This document shows, one piece after another, positions 36,501 to 45,599 of a stretch of DNA of 64,000 bases. Each line of letters starts with the position of its first letter. Within the stretch, counting starts at the first letter, position 1. The stretch covers positions 1 to 64,000 of the forward strand of contig NZ_JAJOIL010000009.1 in NCBI RefSeq assembly GCF_021209385.1. The letters run 5' to 3'. The position numbers and the translations under genes were made by a program. The notes under the pieces are model-generated. The model searched no databases and was not told the DNA's origin. It worked only from the letters and a program-made list of their open reading frames with translations. The stretch comes from Seleniivibrio sp. GTDB taxonomy: Bacteria; Chrysiogenota; Deferribacteres; Deferribacterales; Geovibrionaceae.

Positions 36501-37946
36501 TCAGGCTGTTCGGATGGTGTTGTGACCGCAGCTCTTAGCTTCGGCAAGAGCGGTTTCCGCACGGAATGTCATGCTTGCTTCTGTTTCATAGTTTGCGTGT
36601 GGTGAGATACCTGCACAGAGCTTGACGATCTCATTCTCTGTGAGCCTAAGTATCTTTGCGTCTGTATTGACAGCTTCAAGCACCTTCATTGCGATGTGAT
36701 TTGCCCCTTCGGAAGCGGCACCGATTATAACCATAAATTTGTCGCCGTTCCATCTTGCTACTGTGCTGTCAGTTCCGACAGTCTCTTTGATTATGGATGC
36801 AATACGCTCAAGTATCATATCGCCGCAGATGTGACCATATCGGTCATTAATTCCTCTAAAATCATCAATATCGAACAATATAAGTGAAAAGTCTTTAGAG
36901 GCTGCAATCTGCATATTAAAAAGACGTATGAACTCCTGCCTGTTGAAACAACCGATGAGCGCATCGCTTCCCGGTTCGGTCTCCAGCTTGCTGTGGTAAT
37001 AGTTTATAACGGCTATGATAACGCCGAGTATCAGCAGGGTGAGTATAAAACCTATCATCGTGTTCTTTATGAAATTCTGCCATATTGTTTTAAGAGCGGA
37101 ATTCTGATTCTGAACAACAAGCAGGAACCAGTTAAATTCAGGAATATATCTCGATGTCAGAAGCATATGACCGTTTTCACCGTCATATTCGAAATTGCCG
37201 GAAATATATGACACCTGCAATATCTGCGAGGCTATCTCACCTATTCCCGGAGCTTTTTTTATGTTTGACTCGCTGATGACAGTGTTTCTGGCGCTCACCT
37301 GAATATTTCCGTCCATATCGACAAGAAAGATGTCTCTGTCGTATCTGACCTGATATTCGGAAAGCAGGTTCTTAATACGTTCCAGCTCAAGCCCGACACC
37401 AGTGACACCCAGCAGTTTATGGTCGTAATCGTGTACGCGGTGGTTAATGAATATAGTCATGGTGTTGCGTTCCGCCTGATTGGTATCAACGGTCAGCTCA
37501 TAGGGTTCGTGTTTCGCGGTAAAATCGTAATACCATTTGTCGCGGGGAACGTCTTTTGATATCTTTTTCAGGATACCGTCGTAATAGTAATAGTTTCCGG
37601 TTTGAGCGGAAACAAAGAACGACGCGAAAAAGTCATATTTGTGCTTAATGTGTGTGAGATATTTTTTTATCTGCGCAACGTTCTTTTCGCCGCCTATTGC
37701 CCAGTCCTTAACAAAAGTATCGTTTGCCATCAGAGACGAAATGAATACCGGGCGCATGAGGTCGCGCTGTATCTCGGAATAGATGTTGTCACGGGTAAGC
37801 GGAAGAGAAGTGTTGATTATGCTGCTGCGCAGTGAATCCTTTGCGGCCTGATAGCTCACAATGTTGGTTATAAAATAACCTGAAAACACTAGTACACTGA
37901 TGAATATGAACAGGTAAACCCTGCTCACAAGCTTCTTTCCAGCCAT
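36501..37946 (-). CDS. Membrane sensor with degenerate GGDEF domain
   Basis: A 481-residue protein with an N-terminal helix (about 10-30), a periplasmic dCache-type sensor domain (about 40-285), a second helix (about 297-316) and a C-terminal GGDEF-type domain. The active-site motif is NGDKF (400-404) instead of GGDEF, preceded by ALIGCFNRQEF and FDIDDFRGINDRYGH. The Glu-to-Lys change makes cyclic-di-GMP synthesis doubtful; it may be a receptor or an inactive partner. Monocistronic. Confidence 0.85.
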   Translation of the reverse strand: MAGKKLVSRVYLFIFISVLVFSGYFITNIVSYQAAKDSLRSSIINTSLPLTRDNIYSEIQRDLMRPVFISSLMANDTFVKDWAIGGEKNVAQIKKYLTHIKHKYDFFASFFVSAQTGNYYYYDGILKKISKDVPRDKWYYDFTAKHEPYELTVDTNQAERNTMTIFINHRVHDYDHKLLGVTGVGLELERIKNLLSEYQVRYDRDIFLVDMDGNIQVSARNTVISESNIKKAPGIGEIASQILQVSYISGNFEYDGENGHMLLTSRYIPEFNWFLLVVQNQNSALKTIWQNFIKNTMIGFILTLLILGVIIAVINYYHSKLETEPGSDALIGCFNRQEFIRLFNMQIAASKDFSLILFDIDDFRGINDRYGHICGDMILERIASIIKETVGTDSTVARWNGDKFMVIIGAASEGANHIAMKVLEAVNTDAKILRLTENEIVKLCAGISPHANYETEASMTFRAETALAEAKSCGHNTIRTA

Positions 37947-38055
37947 TAACTTCTCCGGGGCTTTTTGTAATAATAATTCAAATATGCATGATTAATTATT
38001 GTACATTAAAAATATAAAAACAACAGTTAAAGATATAAACAAACTGAAAATAACC

Positions 38056-38343
38056 TTATACACCTTCAAACATGATCACTCTGTAATCGGCACCGAGGAA
38101 TCTGTGCGCTCTGGCTTTTTTATATTCTTCGCTGTCATACCACGCCAGAGCATCCTGTCTTGTGGGAAATTCCAGCAGAACGGTTCCGAGGGCTTCAGGA
38201 CCTTCCAGAGTTTCTATTTCGCCGTACGCCGCGAGCCTCTTCATGTTTCTTCCTGCCGCAGCAGCCGGCACGAGCTTTCCGTATTCCTTTATCTCGTTCT
38301 GGTCTTTAACTCTTTCCTTAATAAATATGACGTAATACGGCAT
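38056..38343 (-). CDS. DUF1330 domain protein
   Basis: A 95-residue dimeric alpha-beta-barrel-type protein. The family pattern is visible in YYVIFIKERVKD, the LEGPEALGTVLLEFPT segment and WYDSEEYKKARAHR. Its function is unknown. It lies 11 bases after the fic gene and may be cotranscribed with it. Confidence 0.85.
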   Translation of the reverse strand: MPYYVIFIKERVKDQNEIKEYGKLVPAAAAGRNMKRLAAYGEIETLEGPEALGTVLLEFPTRQDALAWYDSEEYKKARAHRFLGADYRVIMFEGV

Positions 38344-38354
38344 AAAAATGTCTC

Positions 38355-39347
38355 CTATATTTTAAGTTTATCATTTCTAAGGTCAAAATCCTCGTGGGTA
38401 TACCATTCCCTGCCCTGCTTAACGGCAATGAAGTTGCGCCTCTCAGTCAGTTTTTTGAGATTAAGTATGGAAAGCCCTGTTTTGATGCTGCCCAAAGGTT
38501 TCAGAACATAGCCTTTCTCTTTCACAAGCAGACTGCATATGTACATGTCCAGACTGTCGGAAAGCAGTTCCTCAATCATATCGGTCATCTTTTCAGCCGT
38601 AATCTCATACAATTTATCAGGGATATTGTGATACGACTGGGGTAATGTCAGAGTGAACCCCATCTGCTCTTTAAATTCTTTTATGGCAGCAAAATACGCG
38701 TTAATGTCTTCATCCTCGCCGCGTATGGATATCAGAGGAAGACCGCACGCAATCAGTATATAGTTCGTAAGGATGCGCCCTACACGTCCGTTTCCGTCTT
38801 CAAAGGGATGGATAGCTTCAAAATAGCAGTGCTGTTTTGCGACAAAACCGATGAGTTCCTTTATATTTATTCTTTTCGTGCGGTATGCATCCACACGGGA
38901 ATTGATGTAGTCCAGATACATATCCAGAAGAAGCGGAACATCCACATAATCAGGATATTTCCCGCCGTCGGGAGCGGACATCTCGTCGCGGCGCAGACCT
39001 GCGTACTGGTTTTCATCCAGCATCAGTATACCGTTCAGCTTTCTGAAATCTTCAAAAACCAGACTGAAAGTTCCCTTTACCTTATCCGCAAACGCCTGAT
39101 CATAGTAAACTGTTGCCGCCTTATGATATCTCAGGGCTTTCGCCGCATTGGCGGAATGAGGTGGTTCTTTTTCGGCAAGGACAGCTTCTGCCTCTTTCAA
39201 AGACACATAAAAGCCTTCTATCATAACCGAATTGCGCGCTTCTTCTGTAAGTATGCCGCACCATTCAGGCTTATAAACGGCGGGTTTGCTGATTCCGCCC
39301 AGATTTTTCAGTATATTTATACGCTTTCCGAGAAGCTCGTATAACAT
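38355..39347 (-). CDS. Fic-family protein, class II (AMPylator)
   Basis: A 330-residue protein with an N-terminal Fic_N-type helical region, the catalytic motif HPFEDGNGRVGR (His180 onward) and a C-terminal winged-helix region (about 260-330). The motif SVMIEG at 40-45 fits the inhibitory [S/T]xxxE[G/N] signature, placed N-terminally as in class II enzymes. It therefore probably transfers AMP to a protein target and is self-inhibited. There is no antitoxin gene beside it, as expected for class II. The ATG at 39347 follows GGTGGGG. Confidence 0.88.
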   Translation of the reverse strand: MLYELLGKRINILKNLGGISKPAVYKPEWCGILTEEARNSVMIEGFYVSLKEAEAVLAEKEPPHSANAAKALRYHKAATVYYDQAFADKVKGTFSLVFEDFRKLNGILMLDENQYAGLRRDEMSAPDGGKYPDYVDVPLLLDMYLDYINSRVDAYRTKRINIKELIGFVAKQHCYFEAIHPFEDGNGRVGRILTNYILIACGLPLISIRGEDEDINAYFAAIKEFKEQMGFTLTLPQSYHNIPDKLYEITAEKMTDMIEELLSDSLDMYICSLLVKEKGYVLKPLGSIKTGLSILNLKKLTERRNFIAVKQGREWYTHEDFDLRNDKLKI

Positions 39348-39519
39348 GCCCCACCGCAATATTTTAATGATAAAATAATATACCGTTTATAATTATCTAC
39401 AATACCAAATTGGCAGCACGCAATCACACACAATTCAAACGCATCTTTAACACAACAATTCCAACACACTCCACAGTGTTTATAAAGTATCATTCTGCAT
39501 CAAGCGGAGGGTTGCGGTT

Positions 39520-40737
39520 ATGAGACTTCTTTTAATATTATCACTATTTATAGCTTTACTGTCAGCAGGGTGCGGCGGCGGTTCGAGTTCCAAAAGCGGC
39601 GACAAGGATTCGAACAACGCGCCGGAGATTTCAGGCACTCCTGTCACGTTTCTTAAAAGCGGAAACGCCTACACATTCACCCCGTCCGCATACGATGCCG
39701 ACAATGATGAACTCGTTTTCAGCATCTCAAACAAGCCCGATTGGGCAACTTTTGACACTGCAACAGGTACTTTGTCCGGTACACCCACCAAAGGGTTTTA
39801 CAGAAATATAATCATATCCGTTTCCGACGGTATTGATACAACATCCCTGCAGGCATTTCAGATAGCAGCTCCCGAACTCCTGCTTTTAAAAACCGGACAG
39901 ACAGGATGCTGGAACGCTTACGGAACATCTGTTTCATGCTCAGGTACAAATCAGGACGGCGATACCCTTTCAGGCGCTGATCCGGACTTCACTGCCAATC
40001 TTACTTCAAATACTGTCACCGATAACGTCAACGGTATACTCTGGGCAAACGAAGCATCACCCATAGCACAAAACTATTCAACGGCAAGCTACCTGTGCGA
40101 AAACTCCACGTTGGGTTCAAGCCTGTGGAAACTGCCCGACATAACAGAGCTGGAGATGATAGTAAACTACGGAACCGTTTCCGCACCCTACCTTTTCAGC
40201 ACATTCAACAACTACGCTTCCGACAACTACTGGACATCAAAAACAGAATACGGCAACGTGAGCTACCTTTGGATGATAAGCTTTGCATCCGGACTCCAGA
40301 CAGTTGATGTCAGCAACGCAAGCCACTATTACAGATGCGTTGACCGCACATCAAGATCGACACAGGGTATTTTCTCCAGAGATTCTTCGAACGGTATAGT
40401 ATACGATGCCAGAACAGGACTTGAATGGGCTGACAGACCGCTTTCGTCCATGACATGGACAGCGGCTCTGGATTATTGCGGAAGCATGACCTACGGCGGG
40501 TACAGCGACTGGAGAACACCGAACATCAGAGAACTTAACTCAATTTCACACAAAGCGGCGGCATCACCTGCTTTCAGCACTGCATTCTCATATCCGGCAT
40601 CAGCTTATTTCTGGTCTTCAACAACATACGAAGGGGATTACGCGACATCGTGGACGGTCGATTTCAGCACCGGAGCGGCTAAAACGATATCAAAGACTGG
40701 AAGCAATTACGTTAAATGTGTAAGGGGCGGAGAATAG
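39520..40737 (+). CDS. Lipoprotein with Ig-like and two DUF1566 domains
   Basis: A 405-residue exported lipoprotein: lipobox LLSAGC with Cys18, a glycine/serine linker, a putative Ig/cadherin-like domain (about 34-115, NAPEISGTP, DADNDELVFSI, WATFDTATGTLSGTP) and two tandem DUF1566/Lcl-type domains (about 160-270 and 285-405, each with W..P/RTPNI.EL and YYWTS/FWSS motifs). Surface or periplasmic binding is likely; no enzyme activity is evident. Single gene flanked by a terminator hairpin. Confidence 0.82.
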   Translation: MRLLLILSLFIALLSAGCGGGSSSKSGDKDSNNAPEISGTPVTFLKSGNAYTFTPSAYDADNDELVFSISNKPDWATFDTATGTLSGTPTKGFYRNIIISVSDGIDTTSLQAFQIAAPELLLLKTGQTGCWNAYGTSVSCSGTNQDGDTLSGADPDFTANLTSNTVTDNVNGILWANEASPIAQNYSTASYLCENSTLGSSLWKLPDITELEMIVNYGTVSAPYLFSTFNNYASDNYWTSKTEYGNVSYLWMISFASGLQTVDVSNASHYYRCVDRTSRSTQGIFSRDSSNGIVYDARTGLEWADRPLSSMTWTAALDYCGSMTYGGYSDWRTPNIRELNSISHKAAASPAFSTAFSYPASAYFWSSTTYEGDYATSWTVDFSTGAAKTISKTGSNYVKCVRGGE

Positions 40738-40777
40738 AAACGACACCTCCCACCATCAGTTAATAGACCTGTAGGAG

Positions 40778-40812
40778 AAACAGCCGCAGTAATTATTCTG
40801 CGGCTGTTTCGT
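40778..40812. terminator. Hairpin between lipoprotein and fabF genes
   Basis: A 12-bp stem AAACAGCCGCAG (40778-40789) with CTGCGGCTGTTT (40798-40809) separates convergent genes. The T-tracts are short on both sides, so termination is probable but not textbook. Confidence 0.6.
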
Positions 40813-40816
40813 CAGT

Positions 40817-42088
40817 TTAACCTTTATACTTTTCAAATGCAGCAATTGCGCAGTGCCCTCCGAAACCGAAAGTGTTACTCATTGCCACGTTCACAGTCTT
40901 CTTTCTCGCTTTGCCGAGAGTAAGGTCTATACCTTTATGGATCTCGTCACCTACGTTCTCAGTGTTTATGGTGGGCGGGATTATATCTTCTTTAACAGCC
41001 ATTACGCATATAAGCGATTCAATGGCGCCTGCGGCACCCAGAAGGTGTCCTGTCATTGATTTTGTGGCACTTACGGAAAGGTGTTTGGGGTCTTCGCCGA
41101 AAAGTCTCACAATGGATTTTATCTCACTGTCGTCGCCAACAGGGGTTGATGTTGCGTGCATGTTGATATAGTCAACCTGCTCCGCAGTTATACCTGCGTC
41201 CTCAAGTGCGTTCTTCATGGCAAGATATGCTCCGAGACCTTCAGGGTGTGTCGCTGTAAGGTGGTATGCATCAGCGCCGAAACCAGCACCTATCATCTCC
41301 GCGTATATCTTGGCACCCCTTGCTTTGGCGTGTTCGTACTCTTCAAGGATAAGTCCTGCGGCGCCCTCGCCCATTACGAATCCGTCTCTGTCTTTGTCAA
41401 ACGGGCGTGATGCTTTCTGAGGATCGTCGTTTCTTTCTGAAAGAGCTTTCATCGCACTGAACCCGCCAACGGAGGATTCACAGATTGCACCCTCAGCACC
41501 GCCGGCAACAATTATATCTGCCATGCCGAGCCTGATGTAGTTGAATGCATCTGCAACTGCGTTAGTGGATGATGCACATGCAGACACAGGACAGAAATTT
41601 ATACCGTGAAGTCCGAAGCGTATGGATATGTGTCCTGCCGCTATATCGGTGATTATCTTGGGGACAAGGAAAGGTGAAAAGCGCGGTTTGCCTCTGTGTT
41701 CGGCATAATCTATCATCTGTTCGTCCATAGTGGGCATGCCTCCAACGCTCGAAGCCCATATGACACCTGCGCGGTTCTTGTCGAACTCTGCCGTATCAAG
41801 ACCTGCGTCTCTGTATGCCTCGTCTGCGGCGGCTATGCTGTACTGAGCGAACAGATCAAGCCTGCGGGCTTCTTTTGCATCAAAATATTTCAACGGGTCA
41901 AAACCTTTGACCTCACACGCAAAGCGTGTTTTGAATCCGGATGCGTCGAACTTTGTTATGGGTCCGGCTCCGCTTACTCCGTTCAAAAGATTTTTCCATG
42001 TATCGGCAACGGTATTGCCAAGCGGAGTGAGAGCGCCAAGACCTGTAACAACAACTCTTTTCAGTGTAATGGTTTTCTGTTTCGCCAT
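40817..42088 (-). CDS. fabF: 3-oxoacyl-ACP synthase II (FabF/KAS II family)
   Basis: A 423-residue condensing enzyme that elongates fatty acyl chains on ACP. The Cys-His-His triad is present: Cys171 in PVSACASSTN, His311 in NMHATSTPVGD and His348 in TGHLLGAAG. Glycine-rich FGFGGH occurs near the C-terminus. It is not accompanied by acpP or other fab genes; instead it is one base downstream of a marR gene, suggesting a regulated, possibly accessory condensing enzyme rather than the main housekeeping copy. Confidence 0.9.
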   Translation of the reverse strand: MAKQKTITLKRVVVTGLGALTPLGNTVADTWKNLLNGVSGAGPITKFDASGFKTRFACEVKGFDPLKYFDAKEARRLDLFAQYSIAAADEAYRDAGLDTAEFDKNRAGVIWASSVGGMPTMDEQMIDYAEHRGKPRFSPFLVPKIITDIAAGHISIRFGLHGINFCPVSACASSTNAVADAFNYIRLGMADIIVAGGAEGAICESSVGGFSAMKALSERNDDPQKASRPFDKDRDGFVMGEGAAGLILEEYEHAKARGAKIYAEMIGAGFGADAYHLTATHPEGLGAYLAMKNALEDAGITAEQVDYINMHATSTPVGDDSEIKSIVRLFGEDPKHLSVSATKSMTGHLLGAAGAIESLICVMAVKEDIIPPTINTENVGDEIHKGIDLTLGKARKKTVNVAMSNTFGFGGHCAIAAFEKYKG

Positions 42089-42089
42089 G

Positions 42090-42515
42090 TCATTTCCTCT
42101 TATTTCTGTTTTTTACTTTATCTGTAAGCAGCTTCACAGCATCCACGCCGTCGCTGCCGAACATATTGCATACGATTTTCTGAGCCTTTTCCCATTGAGG
42201 GCGGGCGCTCAGTATAAGTTCTCTTCCGGCTTCGGTTATTTCAACATTTTCTTCATCTGTCTTATTTACCCAGCCGTGTCTCTCCATACGGTCTATATTT
42301 CTGCTGACAGTGGATTTATCCATCTGCAAAGACCTCCCCAGTGCGCCTCCGCTGCGGCTTCCGTATGCAAGAAGATGCACCAGAATTGATGCCTGAGTAA
42401 TTTTCAAACCACTGCTTCTAAGCTCACGGTCATATATTCCAATGACCACTCTGCTTACTATTTTTATCTGTCCTGCAAGACATTGGTTCGCAATGTCCAA
42501 TGCTATTTTATCCAT
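42090..42515 (-). CDS. MarR-family transcriptional regulator
   Basis: A 141-residue winged-helix regulator (recognition region GALGRSLQMDKSTVSRNIDRME, wing around DEENVEITEAGREL). The ATG at 42515 follows ACGGAGA; in-frame codons further upstream lie inside the operator. It heads a two-gene operon with fabF and probably represses both in response to a fatty-acid-like or aromatic ligand (inference). Confidence 0.87.
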   Translation of the reverse strand: MDKIALDIANQCLAGQIKIVSRVVIGIYDRELRSSGLKITQASILVHLLAYGSRSGGALGRSLQMDKSTVSRNIDRMERHGWVNKTDEENVEITEAGRELILSARPQWEKAQKIVCNMFGSDGVDAVKLLTDKVKNRNKRK

Positions 42516-42526
42516 TCTGTCTCCGT

Positions 42527-42540
42527 GTTGTATATGCAAC
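42527..42540. promoter_or_regulatory. Palindromic operator of the marR-fabF operon
   Basis: GTTGTATATGCAAC is a 14-base near-perfect inverted repeat next to the marR ribosome site and overlapping the predicted -10. It resembles MarR-type TTGCATATGCAA operators. Confidence 0.6.
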
Positions 42541-42566
42541 ATATAAGCCGCTAAACTAAAAGTCAA
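42538..42566 (-). promoter_or_regulatory. Predicted promoter of the marR-fabF operon
   Basis: On the minus strand TTGACT (42561-42566), a 17-base spacer and TATGTT (42538-42543), overlapping the MarR operator. Confidence 0.55.
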
Positions 42567-42606
42567 TATTGAAAAGAAAAACCACTTACTATAGGGATGT
42601 TATAAG

Positions 42607-42641
42607 AAAAAAAAGACCGCCGGAAAAATCTGCGGTCTTTT
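42607..42641 (-). terminator. Terminator of the Crp/Fnr-type regulator gene
   Basis: AAAGACCGC (42612-42620) pairs with GCGGTCTTT (42632-42640). The minus strand continues with a run of eight T. Confidence 0.8.
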
Positions 42642-42656
42642 ATATTAAGAATTTTG

Positions 42657-43406
42657 CTAAACGCACTTGAGAACAGGCTTTCCAATAATTTTTTCGTCAT
42701 TCCTGTCAGTATCTTTCCAGTCGTAAAGCCTGTCCAGCAAGTCTTTGCTGATGTATCGGCACCTGTTCTCGTTTTTGTAATAACCTTCATTTTTCAGATC
42801 AAGAAGTATTCTGTTTATAGTAAGCGGTGTTGTATAAACTATCTGCGCTATCTCATAATGAGTTAGTTTGACAGGAAGCTTATACCATCCATCAATGTTA
42901 TCAACCTCGCACCTGACAACAAGCCCTTTGAATAGACACAAAAGTCTGTCTCTCGGCGTGCGGGCAACAATATTGGCAAATCCTTCAAGATCTGATTCCA
43001 TATCATACATAAGGTTATGTATCATAGTCTTGTTGAATGAATTGTTTGAAAACATATAATCCCAGACAACATCATGGGGAACTTCAAGAAGAACACTGTC
43101 GCGCATCACAGTTGTTGAAACAAAACAATCCCTGTTAGATAAAAAAAACGTGTCACCTATCATGGAATAAGGAAGTATGATGCTGATAGCCTTGTCTTTT
43201 GATGTGTTCTGAAGCTGGAAATGCGCGCAGTATTTCTGTACCATTCCGTTTATAAGTAAGCTTAAATAAGGATAAAATTCTTTTCCTACGAATATATTCT
43301 CCCCTTTTTTGTAATTCTTCAATTTCCCGAATTTCATGAAGAATTTTTTTACGGGTTCATCGACCTTTGGTCTTATCCAAGGTATCCCGTAGTATCGAAG
43401 CCTCAT
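42657..43406 (-). CDS. Crp/Fnr-family transcriptional regulator
   Basis: A 249-residue regulator with an N-terminal cyclic-nucleotide-binding-like domain (about 30-150) and a C-terminal HTH_Crp region (LTHYEIAQIVYTTPLTINRILLDLKNEG-like, about 190-220). No clustered N-terminal cysteines for an Fe-S centre are visible, so it is not a canonical Fnr. Start at 43406 has GGAGG seven bases upstream. It is divergent from the flavoprotein-cytochrome operon and is the obvious candidate to control it. Confidence 0.82.
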   Translation of the reverse strand: MRLRYYGIPWIRPKVDEPVKKFFMKFGKLKNYKKGENIFVGKEFYPYLSLLINGMVQKYCAHFQLQNTSKDKAISIILPYSMIGDTFFLSNRDCFVSTTVMRDSVLLEVPHDVVWDYMFSNNSFNKTMIHNLMYDMESDLEGFANIVARTPRDRLLCLFKGLVVRCEVDNIDGWYKLPVKLTHYEIAQIVYTTPLTINRILLDLKNEGYYKNENRCRYISKDLLDRLYDWKDTDRNDEKIIGKPVLKCV

Positions 43407-43504
43407 AATATAACCTCCAAAATGCTCTGCCTGAAAACAAATCGTAACTATATATAGCATAATTCAAAATTCATTTTCAGTTTTAGACTGTGTTTGTATA
43501 TCAC

Positions 43505-43520
43505 CGGATATATATATCCG
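43505..43520. promoter_or_regulatory. 16-bp perfect palindrome in the divergent promoter region
   Basis: CGGATATATATATCCG lies midway between the Crp/Fnr-type regulator and the flavoprotein gene. A dimeric regulator could bind here; it does not match the classical Fnr box. Confidence 0.4.
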
Positions 43521-43619
43521 CCGCGGAAGATGCTCTTATTAATTCATTCTTATATCACATGATACACCAAATCACCGTATCTGATTGTTCGTATACCCAA
43601 AAAAGTTAGACTTGTTTAT

Positions 43620-43639
43620 CAGGCAATGGCAAATGCCTG
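43620..43639 (+). other. Leader hairpin upstream of the flavoprotein gene
   Basis: CAGGCA (43620-43625) pairs with TGCCTG (43634-43639), followed by AAAGCTATTTTTTT. It lies 40 bases before the start codon and may attenuate or stabilise the message. Confidence 0.4.
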
Positions 43640-43679
43640 AAAGCTATTTTTTTGAGGAATTATTCCTAAAGGAGTTGTT

Positions 43680-45188
43680 ATGAAAAAATTTTTTTCAGTT
43701 CTCGCAGTCCTCATTATTTCCGTATGTAACGTTTTTGCCGCGGAAAAAATCTATAATGTGGATGTATGCGTAGTCGGAGCAGGAGCAGGCGGCACGACAG
43801 CGGCTGTTTCCGCACAGGAAGCAGGGCTTAAAACCATCCTGCTTGAAAAAATGCCTTTCACAGGCGGAGCGGGTAATTTCATGGAGGGTTCTTTCGCAGC
43901 GGAAAGCTTTATGCAGAAACAGGCAAAGATACCGCTGACAAAAGAACAGGCATTCAACAATATCATGAAATATCACCACTGGAAAAGCAATGCAGAACTT
44001 ACAAAAGCTTTTGTTGACGAATCATCCAAGACCATACAATGGGTATGGGATCACGGCGTTCACTACAAAGAAGTGAAAAGTGCATTTAAAGACAACCCTC
44101 TTAAAACATGGCACATCTATCCCACAGCAGGCGCTTACTTCATCAGACACATGGTGAACACTTTCCTTGACGAAGGAGGCACCCTTCTCCTTGAAACCCC
44201 CGGTAAACAGCTTCTTTTTGACAAAAACGGCAAAATATCCGGTGTTCTTGCAGAAAACTACAAAGGAGAAACCATTCAGATCAACGCCAAATACGTCGTA
44301 CTGGCAACAGGCGGTTATGCTAACAACATTCCTATGATAGTTCAATACGGCGGACCTGAATCTGTACCTACAGGACCTGACGGACGTATGGGTGACGGTA
44401 TCAAAATGGCTATGAGTGCAGGTGCAGAGCTTGATAACATGGGTCCGCTTGAAGTTAACGGCGCAATGCTCATCTCCCCCGGAGAAGCAATATGCAACGG
44501 CAACAATGCTGAACTTCGTGCAATGTTCCGTCAGTCGCTTCTTTACGTTAACTCCAAAGGTGAACGTTTCTTTAATGAACAGGAAACAATTGACTGGCCT
44601 ATGGCAAGTAACGCTATCGGTCGTCAGGGCAAATACTCATATGTAGTCTTTGATGCAGACACCCTTAAGGAGTTTCAGACAACAGGATATCTTAACCCTT
44701 GCGGTAACTGGATCAAACGCGGACAGGCAATGAAACGTTTTGACGAACTCTTCCCTCAAAACGTTGAAAAAGGTTACGCATTTCAGGGAGCAACACTTGA
44801 AGAAGTGGCAAAAAAAGCAGGAATGGATCCGGAAACCCTGAAAAAAACTGCCGAAGCAATTACTAAAGATGCCGAAACAGGTTATGACGCTCAATTCGGT
44901 AAAGACAAACGCTTTATCCGCGCAGTTGCAAAAGGTCCCTTCTATGTTCTGAAAGGTCAGATACACCACCTTACGACACTTGGCGGTGCAAAAGTCAACG
45001 GTCACCTTCAGGTCATCAACAAAGAAGGTAACATTATTCCTGGGCTTTACGCAATCGGACACGATGCCGGTGGTCTCTACGGCGACTCTTATGACCTTAC
45101 GATCGGTGAAGGTACATCAAGTGCATTTGCCATCAACGGCGGAAGAATGGCAGTTAAAGACATTATCCAAAAATCAAGCAGCAAATAG
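43680..45188 (+). CDS. Periplasmic FAD-dependent reductase, fumarate-reductase-like
   Basis: A 502-residue secreted flavoprotein (signal peptide about 1-20, NVFA/AEK) of the fumarate reductase/flavocytochrome c superfamily. The FAD motif VVGAGAGGTTAA is near residue 32, with LLEKMPFTGG and a C-terminal GLYAIGHDAGGLYG. It lacks its own haem domain; the next gene supplies a tetrahaem cytochrome. Two arginines expected in fumarate reductases are absent: the TRD motif is TID (in NEQETIDWPMA) and the ANRLGGN region is DSYDLTIGEG. The substrate is therefore probably not fumarate but another enoate or unknown acceptor. AAGGAG precedes the start. Confidence 0.85.
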   Translation: MKKFFSVLAVLIISVCNVFAAEKIYNVDVCVVGAGAGGTTAAVSAQEAGLKTILLEKMPFTGGAGNFMEGSFAAESFMQKQAKIPLTKEQAFNNIMKYHHWKSNAELTKAFVDESSKTIQWVWDHGVHYKEVKSAFKDNPLKTWHIYPTAGAYFIRHMVNTFLDEGGTLLLETPGKQLLFDKNGKISGVLAENYKGETIQINAKYVVLATGGYANNIPMIVQYGGPESVPTGPDGRMGDGIKMAMSAGAELDNMGPLEVNGAMLISPGEAICNGNNAELRAMFRQSLLYVNSKGERFFNEQETIDWPMASNAIGRQGKYSYVVFDADTLKEFQTTGYLNPCGNWIKRGQAMKRFDELFPQNVEKGYAFQGATLEEVAKKAGMDPETLKKTAEAITKDAETGYDAQFGKDKRFIRAVAKGPFYVLKGQIHHLTTLGGAKVNGHLQVINKEGNIIPGLYAIGHDAGGLYGDSYDLTIGEGTSSAFAINGGRMAVKDIIQKSSSK

Positions 45189-45205
45189 GCATATCTGGAG
45201 GAATC

Positions 45206-45589
45206 ATGAGAACCAATCTTATTGTGTTAACTATAGCAGCTCTGGCGGCATTATGCCTTAATGCTTTTGCGTCAGAAACATACACATATAACCTGAAAAA
45301 GCATCACGAAGGTGCCGGACTTTCCTGTGCGGATTGTCACAAGGCGGCACAGCCCACTGTTGCGGCAGAAGCCGAAACATGCACAACATGCCACGCAGAT
45401 ATGCGCAAAAGCGGAAAAACAGTTTCCCTGTTTGAAAAACGCACACAGAGAACAATTGAAATGAACCCACATGCAACTCACGCAGGTCCTATTCGCTGTA
45501 CACAGTGCCACAGCGAACATAAAGAATCTAAACTGCTCTGCAACACCGGATGTCACCAACACCACACATGGACAGTTCTGGTTCCTTAA
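45206..45589 (+). CDS. Small periplasmic tetrahaem cytochrome c
   Basis: A 127-residue protein with a signal peptide (about 1-23) and four haem c sites: CADCH (41-45), CTTCH (59-63), CTQCH (98-102) and CNTGCH (112-117), the last with an unusual three-residue spacing. Further histidines provide axial ligands. It resembles the cytochrome domain of flavocytochrome c3 and should deliver electrons to the flavoprotein encoded 17 bases upstream. Confidence 0.88.
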   Translation: MRTNLIVLTIAALAALCLNAFASETYTYNLKKHHEGAGLSCADCHKAAQPTVAAEAETCTTCHADMRKSGKTVSLFEKRTQRTIEMNPHATHAGPIRCTQCHSEHKESKLLCNTGCHQHHTWTVLVP

Positions 45590-45599
45590 TCACCTCATT

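Noticed and set aside
39409-39425. Sigma-54-like TGGCA...GC element before the lipoprotein gene
   Set aside because: The GG-GC spacing is too short for a -24/-12 promoter.
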